A stretch of 64,000 nt of DNA. Source: Streptomyces canus. GTDB lineage: Bacteria; Actinomycetota; Actinomycetes; Streptomycetales; Streptomycetaceae. Of the stretch, positions 1-8,401 are shown one piece after another (the first letter of the stretch is position 1; each line of letters opens with the position of its first letter). Both the position numbers and the translations under genes were made by a program. The notes under the pieces were generated by a model that was not told the DNA's origin, made no database searches, and was given only the letters and a program-made list of their open reading frames with translations. The stretch spans positions 5,890,001 to 5,954,000 of the forward strand of contig NZ_CP107989.1 in the NCBI RefSeq assembly GCF_041435015.1, given 5' to 3'.

Positions 1-1
1 G

Positions 2-223
2 CCGTACATCGCCGCCTGGCACCAGGCGCCGTTCGGCCAGCTGGAGGAGTTCGAGGGCGTCAACCGCGACGACTTCGCGCTGCACCTGGAGCTTTTCACC
101 ATCCGCCGTACGTCCGGCAAGCTGAAGTTCCTCGCGGGTTCCGAGTCGGGCATGGGCGTCTTCATCAACGACATCCGACCGGAGGCCGCGGCTCAGCGAC
201 TGCGAGAGGTAGCGAGTTCATGA
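2..223 (+). CDS. galT: Galactose-1-phosphate uridylyltransferase, C-terminal end (partial)
   Basis: Only the last 73 codons are present; the gene enters from upstream and its frame begins at base 2. The readable end starts [10 protein letters not shown] and continues through [10 protein letters not shown] and [11 protein letters not shown] to a TGA at 221-223. This is the GalT C-terminal domain, including the region that in the family contacts the sugar nucleotide. The enzyme exchanges UMP between UDP-glucose and galactose-1-phosphate in the Leloir pathway. The stop overlaps the galE start (ATGA at 220-223), so the two are probably translationally coupled. Identity rests on this fragment plus the following galE and galK, which together are decisive. 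Confidence 0.9.
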   Translation, partial: PYIAAWHQAPFGQLEEFEGVNRDDFALHLELFTIRRTSGKLKFLAGSESGMGVFINDIRPEAAAQRLREVASS

Positions 224-1188
224 AGTACCTGGTGACAGGTGGCGCGGGGTATGTCGGCAGTGTCGTGGCCCAACACCTGCTGGAGGCGGGGCACGAGGTC
301 GTCGTCCTCGACAATCTCTCCACCGGCTTCCGCGAGGGTGTCCCGGCCGGAGCCGCCTTCATCGAGGGCGACATCCGCGACGCCGCCGAGTGGCTGGACT
401 CCTCCTTCGACGGCGTCCTGCACTTCGCCGCCTTCTCGCAGGTCGGCGAGTCGGTCGTGAAGCCCGAGAAGTACTGGGAGAACAACGTCGGCGGCACCAT
501 GGCGCTGCTCGGCGCCATGCGCGAGGCCGGCGTGCGCCGACTCGTCTTCTCCTCCACGGCCGCCACGTACGGGGAGCCCGAGGAGGTGCCGATCGTCGAG
601 TCGGCGCCGACCAGGCCCACCAACCCGTACGGCGCCTCCAAGCTCGCCGTCGACTTCATGATCACCAGCGAGGCGAACGCGCACGGGCTGGGTGCCGTGT
701 CCCTGCGGTACTTCAACGTGGCCGGCGCGTACGGCAAGCAGGGCGAGCGGCACGACCCCGAGTCGCACCTCATCCCGCTGGTCCTCCAGGTCGCGCAGGG
801 CAGGCGCGAGGCGATCAACGTCTTCGGCGACGACTACCCGACCCCGGACGGCACCTGCGTCCGCGACTACATCCACGTCGCCGACCTGGCCGAGGCCCAC
901 CTCCTCGCCATCGAGGCCGCCACCGCGGGCGAGCACCTCATCTGCAACCTCGGCAACGGCGAGGGCTTCTCCGTCCGCCAGGTCATCGAGACGGTCCGCA
1001 AGGTCACCGGCCACCCGATCCCCGAGGTCGTGGCCCCGCGCCGGGCCGGCGACCCGGCCACCCTGGTCGCCTCCGCCGCCACCGCCCGCGAGAAGCTGGG
1101 CTGGAACCCGTCCCGCGCGGATCTCGCGGGGATCGTGGCGGACGCCTGGGAGTTCGCTCAGACCATCAGCGCAGCAAGGGAGCAGTAG
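220..1188 (+). CDS. galE: UDP-glucose 4-epimerase
   Basis: This is a 322-residue extended short-chain dehydrogenase that interconverts UDP-galactose and UDP-glucose with bound NAD. The N-terminal Rossmann motif TGGAGYVGS lies at residues 6-14. The catalytic STAATYG stretch is near residue 110 and the YxxxK motif appears as YGASK near residue 137. The length is slightly shorter than the 335-340 residues usual for GalE but complete. It sits between galT and galK with a 4-bp overlap upstream. Its stop TAG shares a base with the GTG of galK, so all three genes are probably one coupled operon. Cytoplasmic. Confidence 0.96.
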   Translation: MKYLVTGGAGYVGSVVAQHLLEAGHEVVVLDNLSTGFREGVPAGAAFIEGDIRDAAEWLDSSFDGVLHFAAFSQVGESVVKPEKYWENNVGGTMALLGAMREAGVRRLVFSSTAATYGEPEEVPIVESAPTRPTNPYGASKLAVDFMITSEANAHGLGAVSLRYFNVAGAYGKQGERHDPESHLIPLVLQVAQGRREAINVFGDDYPTPDGTCVRDYIHVADLAEAHLLAIEAATAGEHLICNLGNGEGFSVRQVIETVRKVTGHPIPEVVAPRRAGDPATLVASAATAREKLGWNPSRADLAGIVADAWEFAQTISAAREQ

Positions 1189-2342
1189 TGGCGGCACAGC
1201 AGGTCCGGGACGGTTTCGCCGAGCTCTACGGAACCGAGCCCGAGGGTGTCTGGTCGGCGCCGGGCCGCGTCAACCTCATCGGTGAGCACACCGACTACAA
1301 CGACGGCTTCGTGATGCCCTTCGCGCTGCCGCACACCGCGGTCGCGGCAGTCTCCCGGCGCACGGACGGCGTCCTGCGTCTGCACTCCTCGGACGTCGAG
1401 GGCGGGGTCGTGGAGCTGCGCCTCGACGACCTCGCGCCGGAGAGCGACCGGAACTGGACCGCCTACCCCGCCGGTGTCGTCTGGGCGCTGCGCGAGGCCG
1501 GCCATCCGGTCACCGGCGCGGACGTCCACCTCGCCTCGACGGTCCCGGCGGGCGCGGGCCTGTCCTCCTCGGCGGCCCTGGAGGTCGTCGTCGCGCTCGC
1601 GCTGAACGACCTGTACGACCTCGGTCTCCAGCGCTGGCAGCTGGCCCGCCTGTGCCAGCGCGCCGAGAACGTCTACGTCGGCGCCCCCACCGGGATCATG
1701 GACCAGACCGCGTCCGCCTGCTGCGAGGCCGGCCACGCCCTGTTCCTCGACACCCGGGACCTCGCCCAGAAGCAGATCCCCTTCGATCTCGCCGCCGAGG
1801 GCATGGTGCTGCTCGTCGTCGACACCCGCGTCAAGCACTCGCACAGCGAGGGCGAGTACGGCAAGCGCCGTGCGGGCTGCGAGCGGGGTGCGGCGCTGCT
1901 GGGCGTGGACGCGCTGCGCGACATCCCCTACGGCGAGCTCGACGCGGCCCTCGAGAGGCTCGGCGACGACGAGGAGGCGGTCCGCCTGGTCCGCCACATC
2001 GTCACCGAGGACGAGCGGGTCGAGAAGACCGTCGCCCTGCTGGAGTCGGGCGAGACCCGTGCGATCGGCCCCGTGCTGGTGGCCGGCCACGCCTCGCTGC
2101 GCGACGACTTCCGCATCTCCTGCCCGGAGCTGGACCTGGTCGTCGACACCGCCCTCGCCTCGGGTGCCCTGGGCGCCCGGATGACCGGCGGCGGCTTCGG
2201 CGGCTCGGCGATCGTGCTGGCGGAGGCGGCCGACGTGGAGCCTCTCACCAAGGCGGTGCAAGAGGCCTTCGCCGCAGCGGAGTTCACCGCTCCGCGGGTG
2301 TTCGAGGCGGTGCCCTCGGCGGGGGCGCGTCGCCTGGCCTGA
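1188..2342 (+). CDS. galK: Galactokinase
   Basis: This 384-residue GHMP kinase phosphorylates galactose with ATP, the first committed step of the Leloir pathway. The galactokinase signature VNLIGEHTDYNDGFV falls near residues 28-42. The ATP-binding loop PAGAGLSSSAALEV is near residues 122-135, and the C-terminal MTGGGFGGSAI motif is intact. The start is the GTG at 1188, which overlaps the galE stop and is preceded by AAGGGAG inside galE. The frame is open far upstream, to about 390, but that extension lies antiphase inside galE and has no start context. The length equals the family norm. Confidence 0.96.
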   Translation: MAAQQVRDGFAELYGTEPEGVWSAPGRVNLIGEHTDYNDGFVMPFALPHTAVAAVSRRTDGVLRLHSSDVEGGVVELRLDDLAPESDRNWTAYPAGVVWALREAGHPVTGADVHLASTVPAGAGLSSSAALEVVVALALNDLYDLGLQRWQLARLCQRAENVYVGAPTGIMDQTASACCEAGHALFLDTRDLAQKQIPFDLAAEGMVLLVVDTRVKHSHSEGEYGKRRAGCERGAALLGVDALRDIPYGELDAALERLGDDEEAVRLVRHIVTEDERVEKTVALLESGETRAIGPVLVAGHASLRDDFRISCPELDLVVDTALASGALGARMTGGGFGGSAIVLAEAADVEPLTKAVQEAFAAAEFTAPRVFEAVPSAGARRLA

Positions 2343-2430
2343 GAACGGCTGACCGCTGTTTTGCCCGGCTTGATCCGAACTTGGGGAAAGCCGGGCCCCT
2401 CCCTGACATACGCCCCAGTAACGTCGGAGC

Positions 2431-3219
2431 GTGAGTCGAGGGCGCCATCGCATCCTGTCGGCGATCGGCATCGGCTGCTATGCGCTGGCCGCGATCGTCG
2501 GCTTCTTCCTCCTGGCGGGCCACCACGGTTCCGGTCTCCTGGTGCCCCTGTGGATCGCGCACGGCGTGCTGCTCGCCCTGCTGCTGACGAAGCTCGCCGC
2601 GGACGAGACGGGCCTTTCCGCGGCGCTGGTCGTCGTCGGTGCCTCCCTGGTGGCGGTGTACTTCGCCGACCTGGCCCGCGACGACCTCACCCTGGAGCGG
2701 CGCGGCGAGCGGATCACCGCCACCGTCATACGGGAGTGGCTCGCCCCGGACCAGGGGCGGGAGGTCAACAGCTACGACTACGCACTCGCGCGCCGCGACG
2801 GCACCAGGGTCCGGGGCCCCGCCCTCCAGGCCCGGTCCGGCACCTTCGCCGTCGGCCAGACCATCACGGTGCTCGCGGACCCCGAGGGCGTGCTGCGCCC
2901 CCGTACCCCCGGCGACGCGGACGCGACCGGCACCCTCATGGGCGTGGGCGCGTTCGCGTTGCTGGTGCTCGGCATCGTGGCGGCCACGGCCCGCCGGGGC
3001 GCGATCGTCGTACGGCAGCAGGAGGAGCGGGCCAGGCTGGAGGAGCAGGAACACATACTCCGCGAGGCGCTCCGCACGGCGTCGGCCGATGTGCACGGCT
3101 TCGTCGAGGTCCACCCCGGCCACTACCCCGACGTCTCCCACCGCCGTGCGGCCGGCATCGCCGGGGAGCTGGGTCTGCGGCCGGCGGACGAGCCGGGCTC
3201 CTGGCGTTTCAGGCGCTGA
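2431..3219 (+). CDS. Membrane protein of unknown function
   Basis: This 262-residue protein is not one I recognise by name. Three hydrophobic segments lie in the first 85 residues (CYALAAIVGFFLLAG, LLVPLWIAHGVLLALLL, AALVVVGASLVAVYFA). A soluble beta-rich stretch with GTRVRGPALQARSG and ITVLADPEG follows, then another membrane segment near 175, then a charged helix rich in Glu and Arg. The middle part resembles DUF3592-like modules found between membrane helices, which is only a suggestion. The GTG start is preceded by TAACGT at 2419-2424 exactly 6 bp upstream and by no clear Shine-Dalgarno sequence, so a leaderless transcript is likely. Its 3' end overlaps the convergent acetyltransferase gene by 11 bp. 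Confidence 0.75.
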   Translation: MSRGRHRILSAIGIGCYALAAIVGFFLLAGHHGSGLLVPLWIAHGVLLALLLTKLAADETGLSAALVVVGASLVAVYFADLARDDLTLERRGERITATVIREWLAPDQGREVNSYDYALARRDGTRVRGPALQARSGTFAVGQTITVLADPEGVLRPRTPGDADATGTLMGVGAFALLVLGIVAATARRGAIVVRQQEERARLEEQEHILREALRTASADVHGFVEVHPGHYPDVSHRRAAGIAGELGLRPADEPGSWRFRR

Positions 3220-3667
3220 GCCGCTTGGTCAGCGTGTACTCCGTGATCCCCGGCGGATAGTCCGGGATCACGCACACCACCTCGTATCCCTGTTTCCGGT
3301 AGAACTCCGGCGCCTGGAAGTCCCATGTCTCCAGGCGTACGGAGGTGCAGCCCCGGCCGCGACGGGCCAGGCGCTCCGCCCGTGCGAGCAACTGCGAACC
3401 CAGGCCCGCGCCGCGGTGCCGTTCGTCGACCCACAGGTAGGTCACGTGCAGCCAGCTCGTCCAGGTGTGGCCGACCAGTCCGCCCGCGAGGGCGCCGGAG
3501 TCGTCCAACGCCCAGACGTGGAGCGGAAGTTCCCGTTCACCTGGGGTTCCGCGCAGCGCGCGCAGGATCGGGGAGGCCGCCGTGTTCGTCTCCCGCAGCC
3601 GGGAGCGCAGCAGATCGCGTCGGGCTTTGTCGACTTCTGTCTCCAGACGAAACATGCGGCTCACCAT
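3209..3667 (-). CDS. GNAT-family N-acetyltransferase
   Basis: This is a GNAT acetyltransferase of about 152 residues (148 if the ATG at 3655 is used). Motif A, which binds acetyl-CoA, is WVDERHRGAGLGSQLLARAE, an R/Q-x-x-G-x-G/A variant. The C-terminal motif B region APEFYRKQGYEV with the usual aromatic residues is also present. The acyl acceptor cannot be read from sequence. The frame is open further upstream to 3976, but that part overlaps the promoter region of the next gene and has no plausible start, so I use MVSRMF at 3667. Translation initiation signals are weak at both candidate starts. Confidence 0.85.
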   Translation of the reverse strand: MVSRMFRLETEVDKARRDLLRSRLRETNTAASPILRALRGTPGERELPLHVWALDDSGALAGGLVGHTWTSWLHVTYLWVDERHRGAGLGSQLLARAERLARRGRGCTSVRLETWDFQAPEFYRKQGYEVVCVIPDYPPGITEYTLTKRLSA

Positions 3668-3940
3668 AAACGCACCGGACAGCCAGTTCTGCAAATAACC
3701 TTCCGCTCCTGCCCCCCGGCCGTACCCTGATGAACAGCACCGGTGGGGGCCGGTGCTGATCAGGGGGGCGAAACAGTCGGGTACGGCGCCCGAAGTGGGG
3801 GTAGCAGTTCTTGCGCGGCGACGGCCGTGCGGCCATCGTGCTTCGTGTGTCGTACCCGCGGCCGTGTCGTCTCCCGAGTCGTCCTCAGACGATGACGATG
3901 GGTATCCCCTGCTCTTCGAGAGCTTGGGGAAGGGGGTTTC
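3668..3940. promoter_or_regulatory. Divergent intergenic region with a large hairpin
   Basis: This 273-bp stretch between the acetyltransferase and the LuxR-type regulator has no convincing gene. It holds an inverted repeat at 3725-3765: CAGCACCGG (3735-3743) pairs with CCGGTGCTG (3750-3758), and outer arms CCCTGAT and ATCAGGG extend the stem. It lies about 175 bp before the regulator start, so it could be a transcription-factor site or part of a long leader RNA. Confidence 0.5.
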
Positions 3941-4708
3941 GTGGTTCGTATCCGAGTCCTGGTCGTCGACGACCATCGCATCTTCGCCGAGTCGCTCGCC
4001 GCCGCGCTGGCGGCCGAGCCCGACGTGGAGGTCTCCGCGGCCGGCAGCGGTCCCGCCGCGCTGCGCAGTCTGGAGCGCGCGGCCGCCGAGGGCCGCCGTT
4101 TCGACGTGCTGCTCGTCGACGCAGATCTGGGCGGCAACGTCCAGGGCATCAGGCCCGCCGTGTCCGTACAGGACGGCAACGAAGAGGGGCTGGTCGACGG
4201 CATATCGCTGGTCGCCGGGGTCCGTACGGGGCAGCCGGCGGTCCGCATCGTCGTGCTCGCGGAGAAGGACGACCCGCGGCGGGCCGCGCTCGCCCTACAG
4301 GCCGGCGCCTCGGGCTGGGTCGCCAAGGACTGCTCGCTGTCCCGGCTGCTCACCGTCATCCGGGGGGTGCTGCGGGAGGAGACCCATCTGCCTCCGGCCC
4401 TGCTCACCGGCGTGCTCAGGGAGCTCACCGCCGCCCGCAAGCACCGCACCGAGAGCGAGCGGCTGGTGGAGTCCCTCACCCCGCGCGAGCGGGAGGTGCT
4501 GCGCTGCATGGTGGCCGGGCTCGGCCGCAAGGCGGTCGCGGAGAGACTGTTCCTCTCCCCGCACACCGTGCGCACGCACATGCAGAACGTCCTCGGCAAG
4601 CTGGGCGTCCACTCCACCCTGGCCGCCGTCGCCCTGGCGCGCCGCGCGGGGGTGGGGCCGGCGGACCTAGCCGGGGATGTTGTCGAACGGGGCGGTCAGC
4701 TGGCGTAG
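3941..4708 (+). CDS. LuxR/NarL-type response regulator (orphan, atypical receiver)
   Basis: This 255-residue protein has an N-terminal receiver-like domain (residues 4-140) and a C-terminal LuxR helix-turn-helix (about 182-240, LTPREREVLRCMVAG, then LSPHTVRTHMQNVLGKLGV). The acidic pair is VVDDH at residues 8-12, and the likely phospho-acceptor is Asp60 in LLVDADLGG. About 20 residues rich in Gly, Asn and Glu are inserted right after it (about 65-90), which is unusual for a receiver. No histidine kinase is adjacent, so it is an orphan regulator. The start is the GTG at 3941, preceded by GGGGAAGGGGG. The last 42 bp overlap the convergent tamR gene. Confidence 0.9.
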   Translation: MVRIRVLVVDDHRIFAESLAAALAAEPDVEVSAAGSGPAALRSLERAAAEGRRFDVLLVDADLGGNVQGIRPAVSVQDGNEEGLVDGISLVAGVRTGQPAVRIVVLAEKDDPRRAALALQAGASGWVAKDCSLSRLLTVIRGVLREETHLPPALLTGVLRELTAARKHRTESERLVESLTPREREVLRCMVAGLGRKAVAERLFLSPHTVRTHMQNVLGKLGVHSTLAAVALARRAGVGPADLAGDVVERGGQLA

Positions 4709-5164
4709 CAGCCCGGCCAGTTCCCCGCGCTGGGCGCGGGAGAGCTCCGCGAGGATCGCGCGTTCCTGTTCCAGCAGACCGGCGAGGGCCTGGTCCGCGC
4801 GGTCCTTGCCGTCCTCCGTGAGCCTGACCAGCACCCCTCGCCGGTCGCTCGGGTCGGGCAGCCGCTCCACCAGGCCCTTCTTGGCCAGGCGGTCGATGCG
4901 GTTGGTCATCGTGCCCGAGGTGACCAGCGTCTGTGTCAGCAGCTGTCCGGGGGAGAGCTGATACGGCGTCCCCGCGCGCCTGAGCGCGGTCAGCACGTCG
5001 AACTCCCAGGGCTCCAGGCTGTGCTCGGCGAAGGCCAGCCGGCGTGCCCGGTCCAGGTGCCGGGCCAGTCTGCTCACCCGGCTGAGCACCTCGAGCGGTT
5101 CCACGTCGAGGTCAGGGCGCTCCCGGCGCCACGCAGCGACCAGCCGATCGACCTCGTCCTCCAT
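4667..5164 (-). CDS. tamR: MarR-family regulator TamR
   Basis: This 165-residue winged-helix repressor matches the MarR family. Dimerisation helices lie at both ends, and the DNA-binding wing is seen in the IDRLAKKGLVERLPDPSDRR region. It is divergent from a trans-aconitate methyltransferase gene, exactly the arrangement of S. coelicolor TamR (SCO3133) and tam. There the repressor is relieved by trans-aconitate and related tricarboxylates and links aconitase damage to TCA-cycle gene expression. Two near-identical palindromes lie in the shared promoter (5200-5228). Assignment as TamR is by arrangement and operator and is strong but inferred. The start is the ATG at 5164; the 3' end runs 42 bp into the convergent regulator gene. 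Confidence 0.88.
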   Translation of the reverse strand: MEDEVDRLVAAWRRERPDLDVEPLEVLSRVSRLARHLDRARRLAFAEHSLEPWEFDVLTALRRAGTPYQLSPGQLLTQTLVTSGTMTNRIDRLAKKGLVERLPDPSDRRGVLVRLTEDGKDRADQALAGLLEQERAILAELSRAQRGELAGLLRQLTAPFDNIPG

Positions 5165-5199
5165 GACGATCAGTGTAGTGGTTGTGTCGATGTGAAGTC

Positions 5200-5228
5200 T
5201 CTTGATATCAAGTCTCTTGACATCAAGA
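5200..5228. promoter_or_regulatory. Two tandem TamR operators
   Basis: The divergent tamR/tam promoter carries two palindromes: TCTTGATATCAAGT at 5200-5213 and TCTTGACATCAAGA at 5215-5228. Their centres are 15 bp apart, about one and a half helical turns. Both fit the TTGA-N2-TCAA core recognised by several MarR-family repressors. Position between regulator and target indicates joint control and autoregulation. Confidence 0.8.
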
Positions 5229-5253
5229 TAACTGGGCGGGGAAGGTGGGGGAC

Positions 5254-6054
5254 ATGACGACGCCCACCTGGGACCCCACCCAGTACCTCCGCCACGCGGA
5301 CCACCGCGCCCGCCCCTTCACCGACCTCCTCGCCCGGGTCCCGGACCTGCCGGGGGACCCGCCCCTGATCGCCGACCTGGGCTGCGGCCCCGGCAACATG
5401 ACGGCCGTGCTCGCCGCACGCTGGCCCACGGCCCGGATCACCGGCTACGACAACTCGGCCGAGATGCTCGACAAGGCGCAGGTCGAGTACGCGGGCCCCA
5501 CCTCCGGCGGCGGGCACCTCGACTTCGCCCACGCGGACGTGCGCACCTGGGCGCCCTCACGGCCGTACGGCCTCATCGTCAGCAATGCGACGCTGCAGTG
5601 GGTGCCGGGGCACGTAGAGCGATTCCCCGACTGGATCGCCGGTCTCGCACCCGGCGGCACCTTCGCCTTCCAGGTGCCCGGAAACTTCGACTCACCGAGC
5701 CACCGGCTGATGCGCGAACTCGCCGGGTCCATGGGCCTCGCGGAGACCCTGCGCCACGACGACGCCGTGCTCGCGCCCCAGGCCTATCTGGCGGCGCTGG
5801 CCGACCTGGGCTGCGAGGTGGACGCGTGGGAGACGACGTACGTACACCTGTTGCAGGGCCGGGACCCGGTCCTGGACTGGGTCAAGGGGACCGGACTGCG
5901 GCCGGTCCTGACCGCCCTGGCCGACGACCCGCCGGCCAGGGAGGAGTTCGTGGGCGCCTACGGGGCGGCCCTGCGCGAGGCGTACCCGGCGGGGCCGCAC
6001 GGCACGCCGTTCCCGTTCCGCCGCATCTTCGCCGTCGCCCGCAAGGGGCGCTGA
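5254..6054 (+). CDS. tam: Trans-aconitate 2-methyltransferase
   Basis: This class I SAM-dependent methyltransferase has about 266 residues. The SAM-binding glycine loop is IADLGCGPGNMT at residues 39-50, followed by the acidic residue in ITGYDNSAEML. Motif IV-like YGLIVSNATLQWVPG is typical of Tam proteins. The enzyme methylates trans-aconitate, an inhibitor of aconitase, and so protects the TCA cycle. The start chosen is the ATG at 5254 because GAAGG lies 8 bp upstream; the in-frame GTG at 5245 would have no usable spacing. It is divergent from tamR and its stop overlaps the start of the next gene (TGATG). Confidence 0.9.
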   Translation: MTTPTWDPTQYLRHADHRARPFTDLLARVPDLPGDPPLIADLGCGPGNMTAVLAARWPTARITGYDNSAEMLDKAQVEYAGPTSGGGHLDFAHADVRTWAPSRPYGLIVSNATLQWVPGHVERFPDWIAGLAPGGTFAFQVPGNFDSPSHRLMRELAGSMGLAETLRHDDAVLAPQAYLAALADLGCEVDAWETTYVHLLQGRDPVLDWVKGTGLRPVLTALADDPPAREEFVGAYGAALREAYPAGPHGTPFPFRRIFAVARKGR

Positions 6055-6407
6055 TGCTCGCCGCCGTGCACCACGTGCAGCTCGCCGCGCCGACCGGCTC
6101 CGAGGACCTGCTGCGCGCCTACTACGTCGATGTCCTCGGCATGACCGAGATCCCCAAGCCGCCGGTGCTCGCGGCTCGGGGCGGGTGCTGGTTCCGGGCG
6201 GGTGCGGTGGAGCTGCACCTGGGGATCGAGAACGACTTCCGACCGGCGAAGAAGGCCCATCCGGGGCTCGAAGTCACGGACATCTCGGCGTACGCCGCCC
6301 GGCTGGAGGCGCACGGCGCGACGCTCCGCTGGGACTCCGGCCTGCCGGGACGCCGGCGCTTCTTCTCGTACGACCCCGTGGGGAACCGGCTGGAGTTCCT
6401 TGTTTGA
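6054..6407 (+). CDS. Glyoxalase/VOC-family protein
   Basis: This 117-residue protein is a single vicinal-oxygen-chelate unit. It opens with the typical MLAAVHHVQLAAPTG strand, has RAYYVDVLGM, and ends with YDPVGNRLEFLV, the beta strand that carries the last metal ligand (Glu). Candidate metal ligands are the early His, the His or Glu of VELHLGIE, and the C-terminal Glu. The substrate is unknown; such proteins include lyases, dioxygenases and antibiotic-binding proteins. It overlaps the tam stop by one base (TGATG), so it is probably co-transcribed and may share TamR control. Confidence 0.85.
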   Translation: MLAAVHHVQLAAPTGSEDLLRAYYVDVLGMTEIPKPPVLAARGGCWFRAGAVELHLGIENDFRPAKKAHPGLEVTDISAYAARLEAHGATLRWDSGLPGRRRFFSYDPVGNRLEFLV

Positions 6408-6471
6408 CCGGGGCGGTCCGGGTCACCCGCTGTGATGTCAGCGGAGTCGACCAGCGCTGGGAGTGAGACCG

Positions 6472-6645
6472 GTGGCAGGAGACCAGAAGGCCAAGGGCAA
6501 GAAGGAACAGGCCAAGGGCAAGGCCAAGGAAACCGTGGGCCGTGCGGTCGGCAACGAGCGCATGGAGGCCGAGGGCCGCATGGAGCAGTCCAAGGGCGAC
6601 GCGCGCCAGGCCAAGGAGAAGGCCAAGGACACCTTCAAGCACTGA
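6472..6645 (+). CDS. CsbD-family stress protein
   Basis: This small hydrophilic protein of 57 residues is dominated by Lys, Glu, Ala and Gly (GDQKAKGKKEQAKGKAKETV), as in the CsbD/YjbJ family of general-stress proteins. The length and the repeated AKGKxKE pattern fit. The GTG at 6472 is preferred because GGGAG lies 8 bp upstream; the GTG at 6463 would overlap that site. It is followed by a very strong terminator hairpin. The family is often under stress sigma factors (SigB type), but I see no promoter I can assign. Confidence 0.85.
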   Translation: MAGDQKAKGKKEQAKGKAKETVGRAVGNERMEAEGRMEQSKGDARQAKEKAKDTFKH

Positions 6646-6655
6646 CGCCGCGAAA

Positions 6656-6701
6656 ACGTACGACGGCCCGTGCACCCAGGGGTGCACGGGCCGTCGTACG
6701 T
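6656..6701. terminator. Bidirectional terminator hairpin
   Basis: A perfect 21-bp stem with arms at 6656-6676 and 6681-6701 closes on a CAGG tetraloop. It sits between the converging CsbD and TetR genes and can serve both strands. There is no U-tract, which is common for Streptomyces terminators. Confidence 0.9.
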
Positions 6702-6713
6702 TCCGGTGACGGA

Positions 6714-7394
6714 TCAGCTCTTCCTGCGGCCTATCAGGCGCGGCTTCGCCTCCAGCCCGTCCAGGCCGTGCCACGCCAGGTTCACCAGATGCGCCGCCAC
6801 CTCCGCCTTCTTCGGGCGGCGCACGTCCAGCCACCACTGGCCGGTCAGGGCGACCATGCCTACCAGGGCCTGGGCGTACAGGGGGGCCAGCTTGGGATCG
6901 AAGCCGCGCCTCTTGAACTCCCGGCCCAGGATGTCCTCGACCTGCGTGGCGATGTCCGAGATCAGAGAGGCGAAGGAGCCCGTGGACTGGGGGATCGGGG
7001 AGTCACGGACCAGGATGCGGAAGCCGTCCGTGTACTCCTCGATGTAGTCGAGGAGAGCGAAGGCCGCCTGTTCGCACAGTTCGCGGGGGTGGCCGGCGGT
7101 CAGCGAACTCGTCACCATGTCCAGCAGGCGCCGCATCTCACGGTCCACCACCACCGCGTACAGGCCTTCCTTGCCGCCGAAGTGCTCGTACACCACCGGC
7201 TTCGAGACGCCCGCCTTCGCCGCGATCTCCTCCACCGACGTGGCCTCGAAGCCCTTCGAGGCGAAGAGCGTGCGCCCGATCTCCAGCAACTGGGCGCGGC
7301 GCTCGGCCCCCGTCATCCGGGTGCGCCGGGCACGCCGCGGCTTCGCTTCGTTGCTCGGGGTACTGCTGGAGTCGGTCGCCACGGCGTCCATCAT
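6714..7394 (-). CDS. TetR-family regulator coupled to the desaturase
   Basis: This 226-residue TetR regulator has its helix-turn-helix in the first 80 residues (TLFASKGFEATSVEEIAAKAG, then KPVVYEHFGGKEGLYAVVVD). The C-terminal ligand domain is about 140 residues. It overlaps the upstream desaturase gene by 4 bp (7391-7394), so it is translated from the same mRNA and very likely controls unsaturated fatty-acid synthesis, possibly in response to acyl-CoA, as DesT and FasR-type regulators do. That role is inferred from context. The protein can start at either of two adjacent Met codons (7394 or 7391). Confidence 0.9.
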   Translation of the reverse strand: MMDAVATDSSSTPSNEAKPRRARRTRMTGAERRAQLLEIGRTLFASKGFEATSVEEIAAKAGVSKPVVYEHFGGKEGLYAVVVDREMRRLLDMVTSSLTAGHPRELCEQAAFALLDYIEEYTDGFRILVRDSPIPQSTGSFASLISDIATQVEDILGREFKRRGFDPKLAPLYAQALVGMVALTGQWWLDVRRPKKAEVAAHLVNLAWHGLDGLEAKPRLIGRRKS

Positions 7395-8401
7395 GCCGCC
7401 TCGACGGCCTCCTTCTGGCGCCGGGAGCCGTCCCCGTCGGTGTTCCGGCGGGAATCGATACGCGAGCGTGACGGCCAGCGCACGTCGTACGCCCAGCCGA
7501 GCATCTCGAACCAGCGGATGAACCGCGCCGAGGAGTCCAGCTGGCCTCGCATCACCCCGTGCCGCGCCGAGGTCGGGTCGGCGTGGTGCAGGTTGTGCCA
7601 GGACTCACCGCAGGACAGCACGGCCAGCCACCACACGTTGCCCGAGCGGTCCCGCGACTTGAAGGGCCGCTTGCCGACCGCGTGACAGATCGAGTTGATC
7701 GACCAGGTCACGTGGTGCAGCAGGCAGACCCGGACCAGCGAGCCCCAGAAGAACCCGGTGAACGCACCCCACCAGGACATCGTCACCAGCCCGCCGATCA
7801 CGGCGGGGAGGGCCAGCGAGAGCATCGTCCAGAAGATGAACTGGCGCGAGATCGCCCGGATCACCGGGTCCTTGACCAGATCCGGCGCGTACTTCTCCTG
7901 CGGGGTCTGCTCCTCGTCGAACATCCAGGCGATATGGGCCCACCACAGGCCCTTCATCAGTGCAGGGACCGTCTCCCCGAACCGCCACGGCGAGTGGGGG
8001 TCGCCCTCGGCGTCGGAGAACTTGTGGTGCTTGCGGTGGTCGGCCACCCACCGCACCAGCGGCCCCTCGACCGCCAGCGACCCCATGATCGCCAGCGCGA
8101 TGCGCAGGGGCCGCTTGGCCTTGAAGGAGCCGTGGGTGAAGTAGCGGTGGAAGCCGATCGTGATGCCGTGGCAGCCGAGGTAGTAGAAGAAGACCAGAAG
8201 GCCCAGATCGAGCCAGCTCACACCCCAGCCCCACGCCAACGGCACCGCCGCGAGCAGGGCGAGGAACGGAACGGCGATGAAGAGGAGCAGCGTGATCTGT
8301 TCGAGCGAACGCTTCTGCTCACCGCCCAGCGTCGCGGAGGGTGGTGTCGAGCCGTCGGTCGCCTTCGGGGCGTCTGCGATCACATCGGAGCGCGTGGTCA
8401 T
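7391..8401 (-). CDS. Acyl-CoA (stearoyl-type) delta-9 desaturase
   Basis: This 336-residue integral membrane di-iron desaturase has all three histidine boxes: HRYFTH at residues 85-90, HRKHH at 122-126 and HNLHH at 269-273. Hydrophobic segments lie at about 36-80, 105-118 and 190-230. It inserts a double bond into saturated acyl chains for membrane-fluidity control. It is first in a two-gene operon with the TetR regulator. The ATG at 8401 follows GGGGACGCCC in the transcript. Direct and inverted repeats in the upstream region are candidate operators. Confidence 0.93.
   Translation of the reverse strand: MTTRSDVIADAPKATDGSTPPSATLGGEQKRSLEQITLLLFIAVPFLALLAAVPLAWGWGVSWLDLGLLVFFYYLGCHGITIGFHRYFTHGSFKAKRPLRIALAIMGSLAVEGPLVRWVADHRKHHKFSDAEGDPHSPWRFGETVPALMKGLWWAHIAWMFDEEQTPQEKYAPDLVKDPVIRAISRQFIFWTMLSLALPAVIGGLVTMSWWGAFTGFFWGSLVRVCLLHHVTWSINSICHAVGKRPFKSRDRSGNVWWLAVLSCGESWHNLHHADPTSARHGVMRGQLDSSARFIRWFEMLGWAYDVRWPSRSRIDSRRNTDGDGSRRQKEAVEAA

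Noticed and set aside
390..1187. Upstream extension of the galK frame
   Set aside because: It lies out of phase within galE, and the GTG at 1188 matches the known GalK N-terminus and length.
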